A stretch of DNA of 64,000 nt from Selenomonadaceae bacterium (GCA_017535925.1 JAFXTD010000027.1:62001-126000); one strand, 5' to 3'; shown: positions 43,290 to 51,300, counted from the stretch's first letter. The notes: a model not told the origin generated them from the sequence alone. Translations and numbers: made by a program.

Positions 43290-43640
43290 TTACTTACCGA
43301 ACTGCGCGTTGATATGTTTCCAGGCGTCTTCGCGGCTGACCTGCTTGCCGTCGATAAAATATTCATTTGCTTTGGATGTTTTCATCAAGTCGCCAAAAAT
43401 GCTGCCGTCGTCTTTGATTGTGACTCCATATTTCGAAAAAGCATTGCGCAGATTTACGAAACCTTCATGGTTGAGGATACCAATGCCGGCCAAGTCATTT
43501 TCGAAAATTTTTACGCCAAGTTGTTCAAATGCTCGTGCATCGTTATAACTTTCCGCGAAAGTGCCGCCCGCCACGTTGTCGAGTTCCTCGTCGCTCAAGA
43601 TTTCGTCCTTCAAGATTTTTTCCGTTGTCACTTTTATCAT
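43290..43640 (-). CDS. Double-glycine leader peptide 2 (long core)
   Basis: The 116-residue product begins MIKVTTEKILKDEILSDEEL and reaches the Gly-Gly at residues 25-26 (DNVAGG). The remaining 90 residues form a polar, Phe- and Gly-containing core without cysteine (TFAESYNDARAFEQLGVKIF...). The leader is almost identical to that of peptide 3 and closely related to that of peptide 1. Such a long core is beyond most bacteriocins and might be a small secreted protein. It has its own promoter and terminator. Confidence 0.78.
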   Translation of the reverse strand: MIKVTTEKILKDEILSDEELDNVAGGTFAESYNDARAFEQLGVKIFENDLAGIGILNHEGFVNLRNAFSKYGVTIKDDGSIFGDLMKTSKANEYFIDGKQVSREDAWKHINAQFGK

Positions 43641-43701
43641 TCTCCTTCGGTCAAAATTTTTTTATATCCTTTATACGTTAGGATTTTGATTTCGTTACAC
43701 A

Positions 43702-43729
43702 TTTTAGCAAAAAATTTTCCTCCGTCAAC
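43702..43729 (-). promoter_or_regulatory. Sigma-70-type promoter of peptide gene 2
   Basis: TTGACG is followed after 16 bases by TAAAAT, then by a TGTAACGAAATC box and AACGTATAAAGG, which recur upstream of the other peptide genes. Confidence 0.65.
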
Positions 43730-43730
43730 G

Positions 43731-43764
43731 AAAAAAGCCCCGTCGATTTGTATGAGGCTTTTGG
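43731..43764 (-). terminator. Terminator after double-glycine peptide gene 3
   Basis: Minus-strand GCCTC and GGGGC arms (one wobble pair) with a loop of about 15 bases are followed by TTTTTT. The peptide 2 promoter begins two bases later. Confidence 0.65.
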
Positions 43765-43780
43765 TTTGCATTTCGAGCTT

Positions 43781-43972
43781 TTAAAAACCGAAGGCTACAA
43801 CTCTTGCGGGCGGAATGAAGTCGCCGATAACGTTTGCCTGCACGAAATTGTTTTCATTTTGTTTGAGTAAAATTTCTCTTGGAAGTCTGATTCTGACTCC
43901 GCCCGCGATGTTTTCAAGTTGCTCTTCGCTCAAGATTTCGTCCTTCAAGATTTCTTTCGTCATTGTTATCAA
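43781..43972 (-). CDS. Double-glycine leader peptide 3
   Basis: The 63-residue product starts MITMTKEILKDEILSEEQLE and has its Gly-Gly at residues 24-25 (NIAGG). The predicted core of 38 residues (VRIRLPREILLKQNENNFVQ, ending PARVVAFGF) is cationic at first and hydrophobic at the end, a pattern that would suit a bacteriocin. AAAGGAGG precedes the start. Unlike the other two, it follows the GT9 gene with only 57 bases between and no TTGACA-type promoter, so it may be read from that operon. Confidence 0.78.
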   Translation of the reverse strand: MITMTKEILKDEILSEEQLENIAGGVRIRLPREILLKQNENNFVQANVIGDFIPPARVVAFGF

Positions 43973-44029
43973 CCTCCTTTGCGTTTGATTTTTTCTTTCT
44001 GTCCCTTATACGTTGCTTGAAAGATTTTG

Positions 44030-45070
44030 TTACACGCTCGGAAGAAATTTTTTTGCGGCTTCGAGGACTTGAGCGGGCGTGACGTTTTGCAGGCAGGCGG
44101 GCTTCGGGTAAGTCGGACACTCTTCGGCTTTGCAAGTGCACGGGCAACAAGTTTCTCGGCTCGTCAAAGCGATTGCGTTCGGATTAATCGGATGCCAGCG
44201 GTCGGGGCTTGTGCAGCCGTACATCGTGACCATTTTTATTCCGGTCGTTGCGGCAATGTGTGTGGCTCCCGTGTCGACCGTGATAAATAAATCTGCGCGG
44301 CGAAAAATTTCGGCGAGGTCTGTCAAAGAAGTTTCTCCGCAAAAATTTTCGACGCCGCCTCCAATCGCCTCGATAACTTCATCTGCGTAGGCTCTGTCGT
44401 TCGGTGCGCCGACGATAAAAAATGCCGCGTCATAATTTTTCCTCAACTTGCGAACGACTTCGGCGAAATATTCTTTGCTCCAAGTTTTGAGCGGGAAAGT
44501 TCCTTTGACACACAGCGCGATTTTAAATTCGGCTTGCGGGAGGCGGGCAAGAAGTTTATCGGCGACGGGCGAAATTTTTTTCGGGAAGCGAGGCGTCTCG
44601 TGACCTTCAATGTTAAAAAATTTTCGAACGATCTCTTGATAAGTTTCGGCTTGCAGTGTTTTGTTGAGGTCGTGAGAAATTTCCACAACGTCTGTATAAA
44701 AAAAAGTCACGCGGCTTTTGTTGTCGTCGAAAACTTTTGACGGACAAACGCGGCGAGGAATTCTTGCAAGAAAAGTTATCAGCGCGGGACGAAGCTTGCG
44801 GTCGAAAGAAATTGCCAAGTCGAAATTCCTCCGCCGAATCTCCTTGACGAGCGCGCGCATCTTCCCGAAAGAATTTTCCTTTGCTTTGTAATCGAGGACA
44901 ATCACCTCATCGACAACGGGATTATCAATGACGGCATCTTTGACGACCGGCTTGACGAGCATTGTGATTTTTGTTTCGGGAAAATTTTTTTTGATAAGCG
45001 CAAGCGCGGAAGTCGTGAGCACCACGTCGCCGAGATTGACCAGCGCATTGACGAGAATATTTTTAAACAT
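44030..45070 (-). CDS. GT9-family (heptosyltransferase-like) glycosyltransferase
   Basis: From the ATG at 45070, six bases after GGAGG, the product is 346 residues. GT9 signatures are ILVNALVNLGDVVLTTSALA near the start, KIALCVKGTFPLKTWSKEYF, and the donor-site segment LFITVDTGATHIAATTGIKM then VTMYGCTSPDRWHP. The Cys cluster TCCPCTCKAEEC near the C-terminus is common in this family. Such enzymes add heptoses to the lipopolysaccharide core. The gene overlaps the end of the GT2 gene, so both are coupled. Confidence 0.88.
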   Translation of the reverse strand: MFKNILVNALVNLGDVVLTTSALALIKKNFPETKITMLVKPVVKDAVIDNPVVDEVIVLDYKAKENSFGKMRALVKEIRRRNFDLAISFDRKLRPALITFLARIPRRVCPSKVFDDNKSRVTFFYTDVVEISHDLNKTLQAETYQEIVRKFFNIEGHETPRFPKKISPVADKLLARLPQAEFKIALCVKGTFPLKTWSKEYFAEVVRKLRKNYDAAFFIVGAPNDRAYADEVIEAIGGGVENFCGETSLTDLAEIFRRADLFITVDTGATHIAATTGIKMVTMYGCTSPDRWHPINPNAIALTSRETCCPCTCKAEECPTYPKPACLQNVTPAQVLEAAKKFLPSV

Positions 45071-45848
45071 CATCCGCCTCCGTGACGTGAACATTTTCTT
45101 TGCCGTAATAGTAAAGCTTGACGTACTTCGCCATCGTGTAGAAATAATGGAAGCCCGCCAACACGAAACCGATTCGCCCGTCGAGGAAACCGCCGCGCAA
45201 AAAATACATTCGGAAGCTTGCCCACAACGGATGCAAAATCATATCGAGGAGGCTCGCCGATTTTCCCTGCTCGTGAGCTTTTTTCGCGGCAAGCGTCGTG
45301 TAAAAATTCAGCTTGTTGAAGTAGTGATTCCAATCGCGATAAGGATAGTGAACGAGATACGCCGCTTCGGGAAAATCTTTTTCTTGGCAAGTGTGATGAA
45401 TTTGCGGGTGAACAAAGCCCGTGACGTAACTTCCTTTCGTCGGGAAGAGGCGCGTGACGTAATCGGGGAACCAGCCGCCGTGTTTGAGAGGTTGTCCCCA
45501 AAAATAACTCAAGCGCGCCGTTCGCCAAGCAAAATTTTTATCGTCGCGTTCAAGAATTTTTTTTATCTCGGCGGAAAGAGCAGGCGTTGCACGTTCGTCG
45601 GCGTCGATAAAAAAAACCCAATCGAATTTCGCCTGTTGAATCGCAAAAGTCTGTTGACCGCCCCAATCGCCGTTGAGCCCGCGTTGAATCACTCGCGCTC
45701 CAAGCTCGGCAGAAATTTTCGCGGTTGCGTCGTCGCTGAAGTCATCGATAACGACGACCTCGTTCGCAAAATCTTTGACGCTCCGAATACACGCGCCGAT
45801 AAATTTTTCCTCGTTCTTCGCCAAAATCAAAACGGATACTTTAGCCAT
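45063..45848 (-). CDS. GT2-family glycosyltransferase (WaaE/KdtX-like)
   Basis: The 261-residue product starts KVSVLILAKNEEKFIGACIR and has VVVIDDFSDDATAKISAELG and WVFFIDADERATPALSAEIK, where DAD is the metal-binding motif. The pattern HPQIHH and YPYRDWNHYFNKLNFYT is typical of WaaE-like transferases that add glucose to the core heptose. It is the first gene of a two-gene unit with GT9, possibly continuing into the third double-glycine peptide. Confidence 0.88.
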   Translation of the reverse strand: MAKVSVLILAKNEEKFIGACIRSVKDFANEVVVIDDFSDDATAKISAELGARVIQRGLNGDWGGQQTFAIQQAKFDWVFFIDADERATPALSAEIKKILERDDKNFAWRTARLSYFWGQPLKHGGWFPDYVTRLFPTKGSYVTGFVHPQIHHTCQEKDFPEAAYLVHYPYRDWNHYFNKLNFYTTLAAKKAHEQGKSASLLDMILHPLWASFRMYFLRGGFLDGRIGFVLAGFHYFYTMAKYVKLYYYGKENVHVTEADDV

Positions 45849-45979
45849 TCAGTTCCTCCAAAAAAATTTTTTCGCCGGCGACGGTTCATTTATCAAAATT
45901 CTAACGATTGACATAAATATTTCATCCTTTCCTTTTGAAAATTTTTGTGATAAAATTGCGGCGAAAGGAGCTGGTTATC

Positions 45980-46264
45980 ATGTACGCAATCGCTTTTGAC
46001 TTAAAAATCGATGACCTTAAACGCGAGTACGGCGACCCTTACAACGGTGCTTACGATGAAATTCGCCGCGAACTTACTATGCTCGGTTTCGATTGGACAC
46101 AGGGAAGTGTTTACATCAACAACAACGAAAAAGATTCTCTGACTACCGTTTATAAGGCAATAAACAAGCTGTCGAAAATCGGCTGGTTCAAGCGCAGTGT
46201 ACGAGACATTCGCGCTTTCAAAGTTGAAGATTGGTCTGACTTTACGGAAGTGGTTAAAGCTTAA
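45980..46264 (+). CDS. vapD: VapD-family endoribonuclease toxin
   Basis: From the ATG at 45980, with AAAGGAG upstream, the product is 94 residues: [40 protein letters not shown], then [20 protein letters not shown], which is the VapD signature. VapD proteins have a ferredoxin-like fold related to Cas2 and cleave RNA. In other bacteria the antitoxin VapX is encoded next to it, but no candidate small gene is visible here. The gene stands alone on the plus strand, with its own terminator. Confidence 0.88.
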   Translation: MYAIAFDLKIDDLKREYGDPYNGAYDEIRRELTMLGFDWTQGSVYINNNEKDSLTTVYKAINKLSKIGWFKRSVRDIRAFKVEDWSDFTEVVKA

Positions 46265-46274
46265 AAGACATTTC

Positions 46275-46303
46275 CTGCCTCGAATGTTCGGGGCTTTTTT
46301 TTA
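46275..46303 (+). terminator. Terminator after vapD
   Basis: Arms CCTCGAA and TTCGGGG with a two-base apex are followed by GCTTTTTTTT. A related-strand gene ends within it. Confidence 0.65.
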
Positions 46304-47449
46304 TTGTCGAATAATTTTTTCGAGCCGCCTTGCAAAATTCACGGGCGAAAAATCTTCACCCGCTGCTTGAAGATTTTTTTCATACGTCGAAAAATTTTTG
46401 TCGAAGTCGTTGATAAAAGTTTCGAGGACGCCGGCGAGGTCGTTGAGGTTGCCGCTTTGAAAAGTTTCGCCGACGCGGTAGAGGTCGAAAACTTCGGGAT
46501 TCATATCGTCACTTGCAACGACGGGTTTGCCGAAGCCGATCGCCGTGAAAAGCATTCCGCCCCAATGATAACGATAGCGCGGCGCGGAATACGGCATCAA
46601 AAGTGCGTCGACATTCATAATCGCCTGCTGCCATTCCGCTCCGATTAAACCTTTGTGCAAAAAACTCAAGCCCTCGACGCCGCGATATTGTTCGATAATT
46701 TTTTCAAAGTCCTCCGAGTCTTCCGCGTGCATTGTCGAACCTTGAACCAACAACTCAACCTGCCGCGTGTATTTGCCTTTGAGATAAACCTCAAGCAAGC
46801 CGCGCAGATTTTTTTCACGACGATACTGCCCGAAGAATCCGATTTTTAATATCTTGGAATTTTCATTCCTAATTCCTAATTCCTCATTCCTAATTGTTAA
46901 AAGGTCGCGGGCGGTGTAAGTCGGAGGATAAATCGTGAAAATATTTTCGCGCCGCTCGCCGAAAATCGAATCGCCGAAAGTCAACACGACCGGCTTGATA
47001 TTTTTGTTCGTCGAAAGTTTTTCCGCTTCCGCCAAAAATTTCGGAGCCTCTTTCGGATTGATTCCGTGCAAAATAAAAATCAGCGGCACGGAAATTTTTT
47101 TTAAGTCGCTGTAATTTAATGAGCGCAAATATCTGTAAGTCGAAGTCGGGACAATCAGCGCGTCGAATTTTTTTTGAGAGAGCAACAGTTGGCTGTACCA
47201 ACGTTGCCGATTAAATTCGCGTCGAAGGGAAGCCAAAAGTTTTTTCCAGCCGCGCGAATTTGTGTAAGTCACGGCATCGCCCTTGAGCCTCGTCACGGGT
47301 GTTTGATAATCGAATTGGAACGAAAAATTTTCCGGAACGTAAAACTCGACCTCGTGACCGAGAGCTTTGAACTCCTCGACCAAAATCCTGTCAAACTCAA
47401 CCTCGTGACCGCCGGGCGTCATTATGTTTTCAAATATCGCAAGCTTCAT
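46301..47449 (-). CDS. GT4-family glycosyltransferase with repeat-encoded linker
   Basis: The 382-residue product has a GT-B fold. The N-terminal half starts MKLAIFENIMTPGGHEVEFD, and the donor half has LLMPYSAPRYRYHWGGMLFT then AIGFGKPVVASDDMNPEVFD. Between them the stretch LTIRNEELGIRNENSK is encoded by tandem ATTAGGA/ATGAGGA heptamers, in frame, at the junction of the two domains. The start overlaps the VirK/YbjX-like gene by 20 bases. The gene is otherwise intact, so the insertion appears tolerated. Confidence 0.82.
   Translation of the reverse strand: MKLAIFENIMTPGGHEVEFDRILVEEFKALGHEVEFYVPENFSFQFDYQTPVTRLKGDAVTYTNSRGWKKLLASLRREFNRQRWYSQLLLSQKKFDALIVPTSTYRYLRSLNYSDLKKISVPLIFILHGINPKEAPKFLAEAEKLSTNKNIKPVVLTFGDSIFGERRENIFTIYPPTYTARDLLTIRNEELGIRNENSKILKIGFFGQYRREKNLRGLLEVYLKGKYTRQVELLVQGSTMHAEDSEDFEKIIEQYRGVEGLSFLHKGLIGAEWQQAIMNVDALLMPYSAPRYRYHWGGMLFTAIGFGKPVVASDDMNPEVFDLYRVGETFQSGNLNDLAGVLETFINDFDKNFSTYEKNLQAAGEDFSPVNFARRLEKIIRQ
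46865..46897. repeat. Heptanucleotide repeat array inside a glycosyltransferase gene
   Basis: About five copies of ATTAGGA or ATGAGGA (minus strand) keep a seven-base period and leave the reading frame open. Confidence 0.85.
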
Positions 47450-48353
47450 TTTTAAATCCTCTCAAAGTTTCCTCAATCGATTTATCCAACTCGTCAAGCA
47501 AAGCGAATCGCCGCCGATATTGCGCCCGCTTGTGAGAGGGAATTTCCTCGACGGTCTTGCGCGTTTCAATCAAAGGCAACTCGTAAAATCTTTCGTCGCT
47601 CGTCGGAAGACCGCCCGCCTCTTTCCAAAAATCGCTGAAGGAAGTTTTCAATTTTCTGTCGCGGCGGACGTGATTGTTCGCGTAGTAGCCCTCGTTCGTG
47701 ACGGCAAAAATTTTTTTCACGCCGAAATTTCTTGCCACAGCCTGCGCGGCGTAGAGAATCAAATTTTTCGTGCGGTAAGCGTGACATTTTTTTGTAATGC
47801 GCTTGACAAGTTCTTTGGCGTCGTCGACGTTCGGTCCTTGCATGGCACCGATCCACATCGCCCAATCGCCTTCGTGAGTCTTCGCTATCCAAAATAAAAT
47901 TTGATAGACGGGCACCTCGTCCGGTAAATTGAACATGACAGCTGCCAATCCTTCTTTGCGTTGACCCGACTCCGCGCACAAAACCAAATTCATTTCGCCG
48001 AGCGTCTCATCCAAATTCATTCGCCACAGCTCAATTTTTTTGTCGCCGTAAAGTTTGAGCATGAAGTCTTCGTTGAAACGCTCCGACAAAAATTTCATGT
48101 TCTCCTCGATAAGCCGCGCCCGCTCCTCGAAGGTCGACCGATAATAAAAAAATGCCCGCGTTGCCTGTTCGTAGACAAACGGATAACCTTGCGCGACCTT
48201 CGACAGCAATTCCGATTGCGCAAAAAATTTTTCGAGGCGGTTCATGCGTTGAGGATGAAGACAACACCTCGCCAAGAAGACTGCAAATCGATGAGCCTCG
48301 CGAGGATTGTTCAAGTCGTAAATTTTTTTTCCGAGTTCGATAAAGTTCGCCAT
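47430..48353 (-). CDS. VirK/YbjX-family (DUF535) protein
   Basis: From the ATG at 48353, eight bases after GGGAG, the product is 307 residues. It shows the family pattern VAQGYPFVYEQATRAFFYYR, then NEDFMLKLYGDKKIELWRMN, LPDEVPVYQILFWIAKTHEG and AIGAMQGPN-like WIGAMQGPNVDDAKELVKRI, with KKIFAVTNEGYYANN. In enteric bacteria the family is PhoP-controlled and linked to envelope modification. It is the first gene of a unit with the following GT4 gene. Confidence 0.85.
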   Translation of the reverse strand: MANFIELGKKIYDLNNPREAHRFAVFLARCCLHPQRMNRLEKFFAQSELLSKVAQGYPFVYEQATRAFFYYRSTFEERARLIEENMKFLSERFNEDFMLKLYGDKKIELWRMNLDETLGEMNLVLCAESGQRKEGLAAVMFNLPDEVPVYQILFWIAKTHEGDWAMWIGAMQGPNVDDAKELVKRITKKCHAYRTKNLILYAAQAVARNFGVKKIFAVTNEGYYANNHVRRDRKLKTSFSDFWKEAGGLPTSDERFYELPLIETRKTVEEIPSHKRAQYRRRFALLDELDKSIEETLRGFKNEACDI

Positions 48354-48406
48354 AAATTTTTCTCCCAAATCATTCTGCGCCGATTATACCATAAACAAAA
48401 TTAAAA

Positions 48407-48435
48407 TTGCATTGACTTTCACGATTTGATAAAAT
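48407..48435 (+). promoter_or_regulatory. Sigma-70-type promoter of the RNase J gene
   Basis: TTGCAT is followed after 17 bases by TAAAAT. The start codon lies about 120 bases downstream, with a heptamer repeat array in the leader. Confidence 0.45.
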
Positions 48436-48463
48436 GCCTTTAAGCGTTGAGAGTTCGGAAAAG

Positions 48464-48538
48464 CAATTAGGAATGCGAAATGCGCAATGCGTAATGAAAA
48501 AATAATTGCGCATTACGAATTACGAATTACGCATTGTT
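48464..48538. repeat. Inverted pair of heptanucleotide repeat arrays in the RNase J leader
   Basis: Units AATGCGA, AATGCGC and AATGCGT are followed by GCATTAC and GAATTAC units in the opposite sense. The arrays can pair, placing a hairpin in the 5' leader of the RNase J mRNA. Confidence 0.85.
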
Positions 48539-48557
48539 AAAAGGGAGGAGATTCTAT

Positions 48558-50231
48558 TTGAGAATAGACCAACGAGGCGATAACAAACTAAAAATTATTC
48601 CATTGGGCGGGCTCGGCGAAATCGGCAAGAACATGACGCTTATCCGCTACGGCGACGAAATGATTATGATTGACGCAGGGCTCATGTTCCCCGAAAATGA
48701 TATGCTCGGCATTGATTTGGTTATCCCCGATATTTCCTACGTCATGGAAAATAAAACTTGCCTCAAGGCGATAATACTCACTCACGGACACGAAGACCAT
48801 ATCGGCGCGTTGCCTTTCATTTTAAAAAATCTTTCCGTCCCCGTCTACGGCACAAAACTCACGCTCGGCATTTTATCCGGTCGGCTCAAAGAGGACGGAG
48901 TCGAATGCAAAAATCTGCGCGCGGTGTCCGGCGGCGAAATTATAATGGTCGGTTGTTTCAGCGTCGGCTTCATTCGCGTGAATCACTCAATCCCCGATTC
49001 GGTCGGCTTGTCGATTAAAACACCCGTCGGCATGATTGTTCACACGGGCGACTTCAAATTGGATTACACACCGATTGACGGCAAGATGACTGACTTCCGC
49101 CGCTTTGCCGATTTGGGAGCGCGAGGCGTTTTGCTTTTGATGGCTGATTCGACGAACGCGGAAAAGGAAGGTCACACCCCCAGCGAACGAACTGTCGGGG
49201 CAGCTTTCAATCGTGAATTTCAAAACGCGCCCGGCAGAATCATCGTTGCAACTTTTTCCTCGAACGTCCACAGGATTCAGCAAGCGATTGATACGGCGAT
49301 TCGCTATCGTCGACGCGTGGCGATTTTGGGACGCAGCATGGTGAACGTCGTTGCAACTTCCCTTGAGCTCGGCTACCTTCACGCGCCCGAAGGCACAATC
49401 ATTGACATTGAGGACATAAGAAGTTATCCCGCAAACAAAATCGTGATAATCACGACGGGCAGCCAAGGCGAACCGATGAGCGCGTTGACTCGTATGGCAA
49501 TGAGCGACCACAGGCAAGTTGATGTTATTCCCGGCGACACCGTGATTATTTCCGCCACGCCCATTCCCGGCAATGAAAAACTCGTTGCAAAGACCGTTGA
49601 CAATCTTTTGAAGCTCGGAGCAAATGTGATTCACCGCCGCGAAGAAGGAATTCACGTTTCGGGACACGCCGCCCGCGATGAGTTGCGCTTGATTCACAAT
49701 CTGGTAAGACCGAAATTTTTTATGCCCGTTCACGGCGAACTTCATCATTTGGTTGCGCATGCCAAGCTTGCCGAAGAACTGGGCATGAACCGCGAAAATA
49801 TTTTAATCGGCGAAAACGGAGCCGTCATTGAACTCACTCGTGACAGCGGAAAAATCGCGGGGCATGTCAACGCGGGCGTTATCATGGTCGACGGGCTGGG
49901 CGTCGGCGATGTCGGCAATATCGTTTTGCGCGACCGCCGCCAACTTTCTCAAGACGGAATTTTAATCGTCGTCGTGACAATGAATCGCGCTTCCGGAAAA
50001 ATCATTTCCGGTCCCGATATTGTTTCAAGAGGCTTCGTCTATGTCCGCGAATCCGAACAACTCATGGACGACGCAAGAAGCAGAGTCTTCCAAGTTCTCC
50101 GACGCTGCAGAGAAGAACAAATTTCCGATTGGATGACGATTAAGCTCAATATCCGCGACGCCCTTGCACAATTTCTTTTTGAACAAACTCGACGACGCCC
50201 GATGATTCTTCCGATTATCGTTGAAGTGTAA
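48558..50231 (+). CDS. rnj: Ribonuclease J
   Basis: The start is a TTG at 48558, seven bases after GGGAGGAG. The 557-residue product has the metallo-beta-lactamase motif ILTHGHEDHIGALPFIL, the KIIPLGGLGEIGKNMTLI start, the beta-CASP region (ATFSSNVHRIQQAIDTAIRY) and FMPVHGELHHLVAHAKLAEE. The C-terminal oligomerisation domain ends RRRPMILPIIVEV. RNase J is the Firmicute 5'-3' exonuclease and endonuclease of mRNA decay. The leader carries a heptamer-repeat hairpin. Confidence 0.95.
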   Translation: MRIDQRGDNKLKIIPLGGLGEIGKNMTLIRYGDEMIMIDAGLMFPENDMLGIDLVIPDISYVMENKTCLKAIILTHGHEDHIGALPFILKNLSVPVYGTKLTLGILSGRLKEDGVECKNLRAVSGGEIIMVGCFSVGFIRVNHSIPDSVGLSIKTPVGMIVHTGDFKLDYTPIDGKMTDFRRFADLGARGVLLLMADSTNAEKEGHTPSERTVGAAFNREFQNAPGRIIVATFSSNVHRIQQAIDTAIRYRRRVAILGRSMVNVVATSLELGYLHAPEGTIIDIEDIRSYPANKIVIITTGSQGEPMSALTRMAMSDHRQVDVIPGDTVIISATPIPGNEKLVAKTVDNLLKLGANVIHRREEGIHVSGHAARDELRLIHNLVRPKFFMPVHGELHHLVAHAKLAEELGMNRENILIGENGAVIELTRDSGKIAGHVNAGVIMVDGLGVGDVGNIVLRDRRQLSQDGILIVVVTMNRASGKIISGPDIVSRGFVYVRESEQLMDDARSRVFQVLRRCREEQISDWMTIKLNIRDALAQFLFEQTRRRPMILPIIVEV

Positions 50232-50270
50232 AAAAAATCCTCCGCCCGCCAGAGTGGAGGATTTTTTGTT
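50231..50270. terminator. Bidirectional terminator after the RNase J gene
   Basis: Arms AATCCTCC and GGAGGATT flank an 11-base loop, with A and T runs on either side. It serves the two converging genes. Confidence 0.8.
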
Positions 50271-50280
50271 GCAAAGATTT

Positions 50281-51300
50281 TTATTCGGGTAATTTGTCGA
50301 GGAGTTTCAAATTCGTGCCGTCCGCGAAAATTATTTCCGTCACTTCGATATGAATATCTTTTTTCTTGAAGCCGTGTTTCATTGCGTCGGCGTCGGCTCT
50401 CACGAAGGGATTTAAAGTCTTGGTCAAGTTAAAAATTTGAGTACCCTGTTCGGCTCGGCTCATGTCGATTGCAAACGGCGCAAGGCTTTCGCGGTCGCCT
50501 CTGTCGAGGACAACATTGCCGATAACTTTGGCAAGCGGCTTGTCGAAATGAACATCAGCCTTTATCGCGAGGTTGAGCGTCTGTGAAAAGCCGTATTCAT
50601 CGCCGCCCGCATTTTCAACAATGAAACTTTTTACTTTAAAAATTTCGTCCATCTTGTGACCAATCGGCGCGTTGAGTGAATTGAGTTTGCGCTTGAGCGA
50701 ACGACGATAGCCGCTGTAATAACTTTCAAAGCCTTTTGCGTCTTTGATTCGCCAATCGTTTTCGCCGAACGGTTCAAGTTCCATTTCAATCTCAAAATTG
50801 AATTTCATGTACGAATTGTAAAATATCGCCGTGACGATTCGTGAGCTGCCGTCCTTTTGCGGCTTGGAAATGCTTTTGATTTGGCAGGAGGTCACGCCCG
50901 ATTCTTTGAAAAATTTTTGCGCTTCGGTTAAATTTTTCGGGAAGGTCACCTTGCCCGTCGAAATGTATTCTTCCAAAGCCGCACGCCCGCTCGTCACGAA
51001 ATCGGGCTTGAGTTTGTCGTAGCGTTGTTGAAGTTCGTCCATTGAGTAAGCGGTCGGGGCAAGCGTCGAATTTATCTGCGCCGTCAAAATTTCTTCAGCC
51101 GCCCGCTCAAGCAACTTGTCAACGTCGATGCATTTTTCGAAAGTTTCAAGGTCGTGCGCCTCGATTGCATGACGAGCGATAACTGCGGGATTGCCGCCGC
51201 GACTTTTGAGCTGCCGATAACTTTGATAAGCCGCGAAACCGACTCCAATCGTCACAATCAACAGGACGACGCCCGCCGCCAAAATTTTTTTCGTGTTCAT
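50281..51300 (-). CDS. Membrane-anchored hypothetical protein
   Basis: From the ATG at 51300, which overlaps the trmD stop (ATGA), the product is 339 residues. It has a single N-terminal transmembrane anchor (KKILAAGVVLLIVTIGVGFA), then a large extracytoplasmic part with two similar alpha/beta segments (ARHAIEAHDLETFEKCIDVD in the first). The layout recalls DUF2939-type proteins, but I am not sure. No catalytic motif or cysteine pair is obvious. It ends the ylqD-rimM-trmD unit. Confidence 0.7.
   Translation of the reverse strand: MNTKKILAAGVVLLIVTIGVGFAAYQSYRQLKSRGGNPAVIARHAIEAHDLETFEKCIDVDKLLERAAEEILTAQINSTLAPTAYSMDELQQRYDKLKPDFVTSGRAALEEYISTGKVTFPKNLTEAQKFFKESGVTSCQIKSISKPQKDGSSRIVTAIFYNSYMKFNFEIEMELEPFGENDWRIKDAKGFESYYSGYRRSLKRKLNSLNAPIGHKMDEIFKVKSFIVENAGGDEYGFSQTLNLAIKADVHFDKPLAKVIGNVVLDRGDRESLAPFAIDMSRAEQGTQIFNLTKTLNPFVRADADAMKHGFKKKDIHIEVTEIIFADGTNLKLLDKLPE

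Noticed and set aside
44928-45911. Open frame of 327 codons on the plus strand
   Set aside because: Antisense across both the GT9 and GT2 genes, whose signatures are strong.
45980-46264. VapD as Cas2 of a CRISPR system
   Set aside because: The [17 protein letters not shown] signature is specific to VapD, and no repeats or other cas genes are nearby.
48464-48538. Heptamer arrays as a CRISPR array
   Set aside because: The units are only seven bases, contiguous and without spacers, and no cas genes are present.
48987-49760. Open frame of 257 codons on the minus strand
   Set aside because: It lies fully antisense to the RNase J gene, whose motifs are clear.
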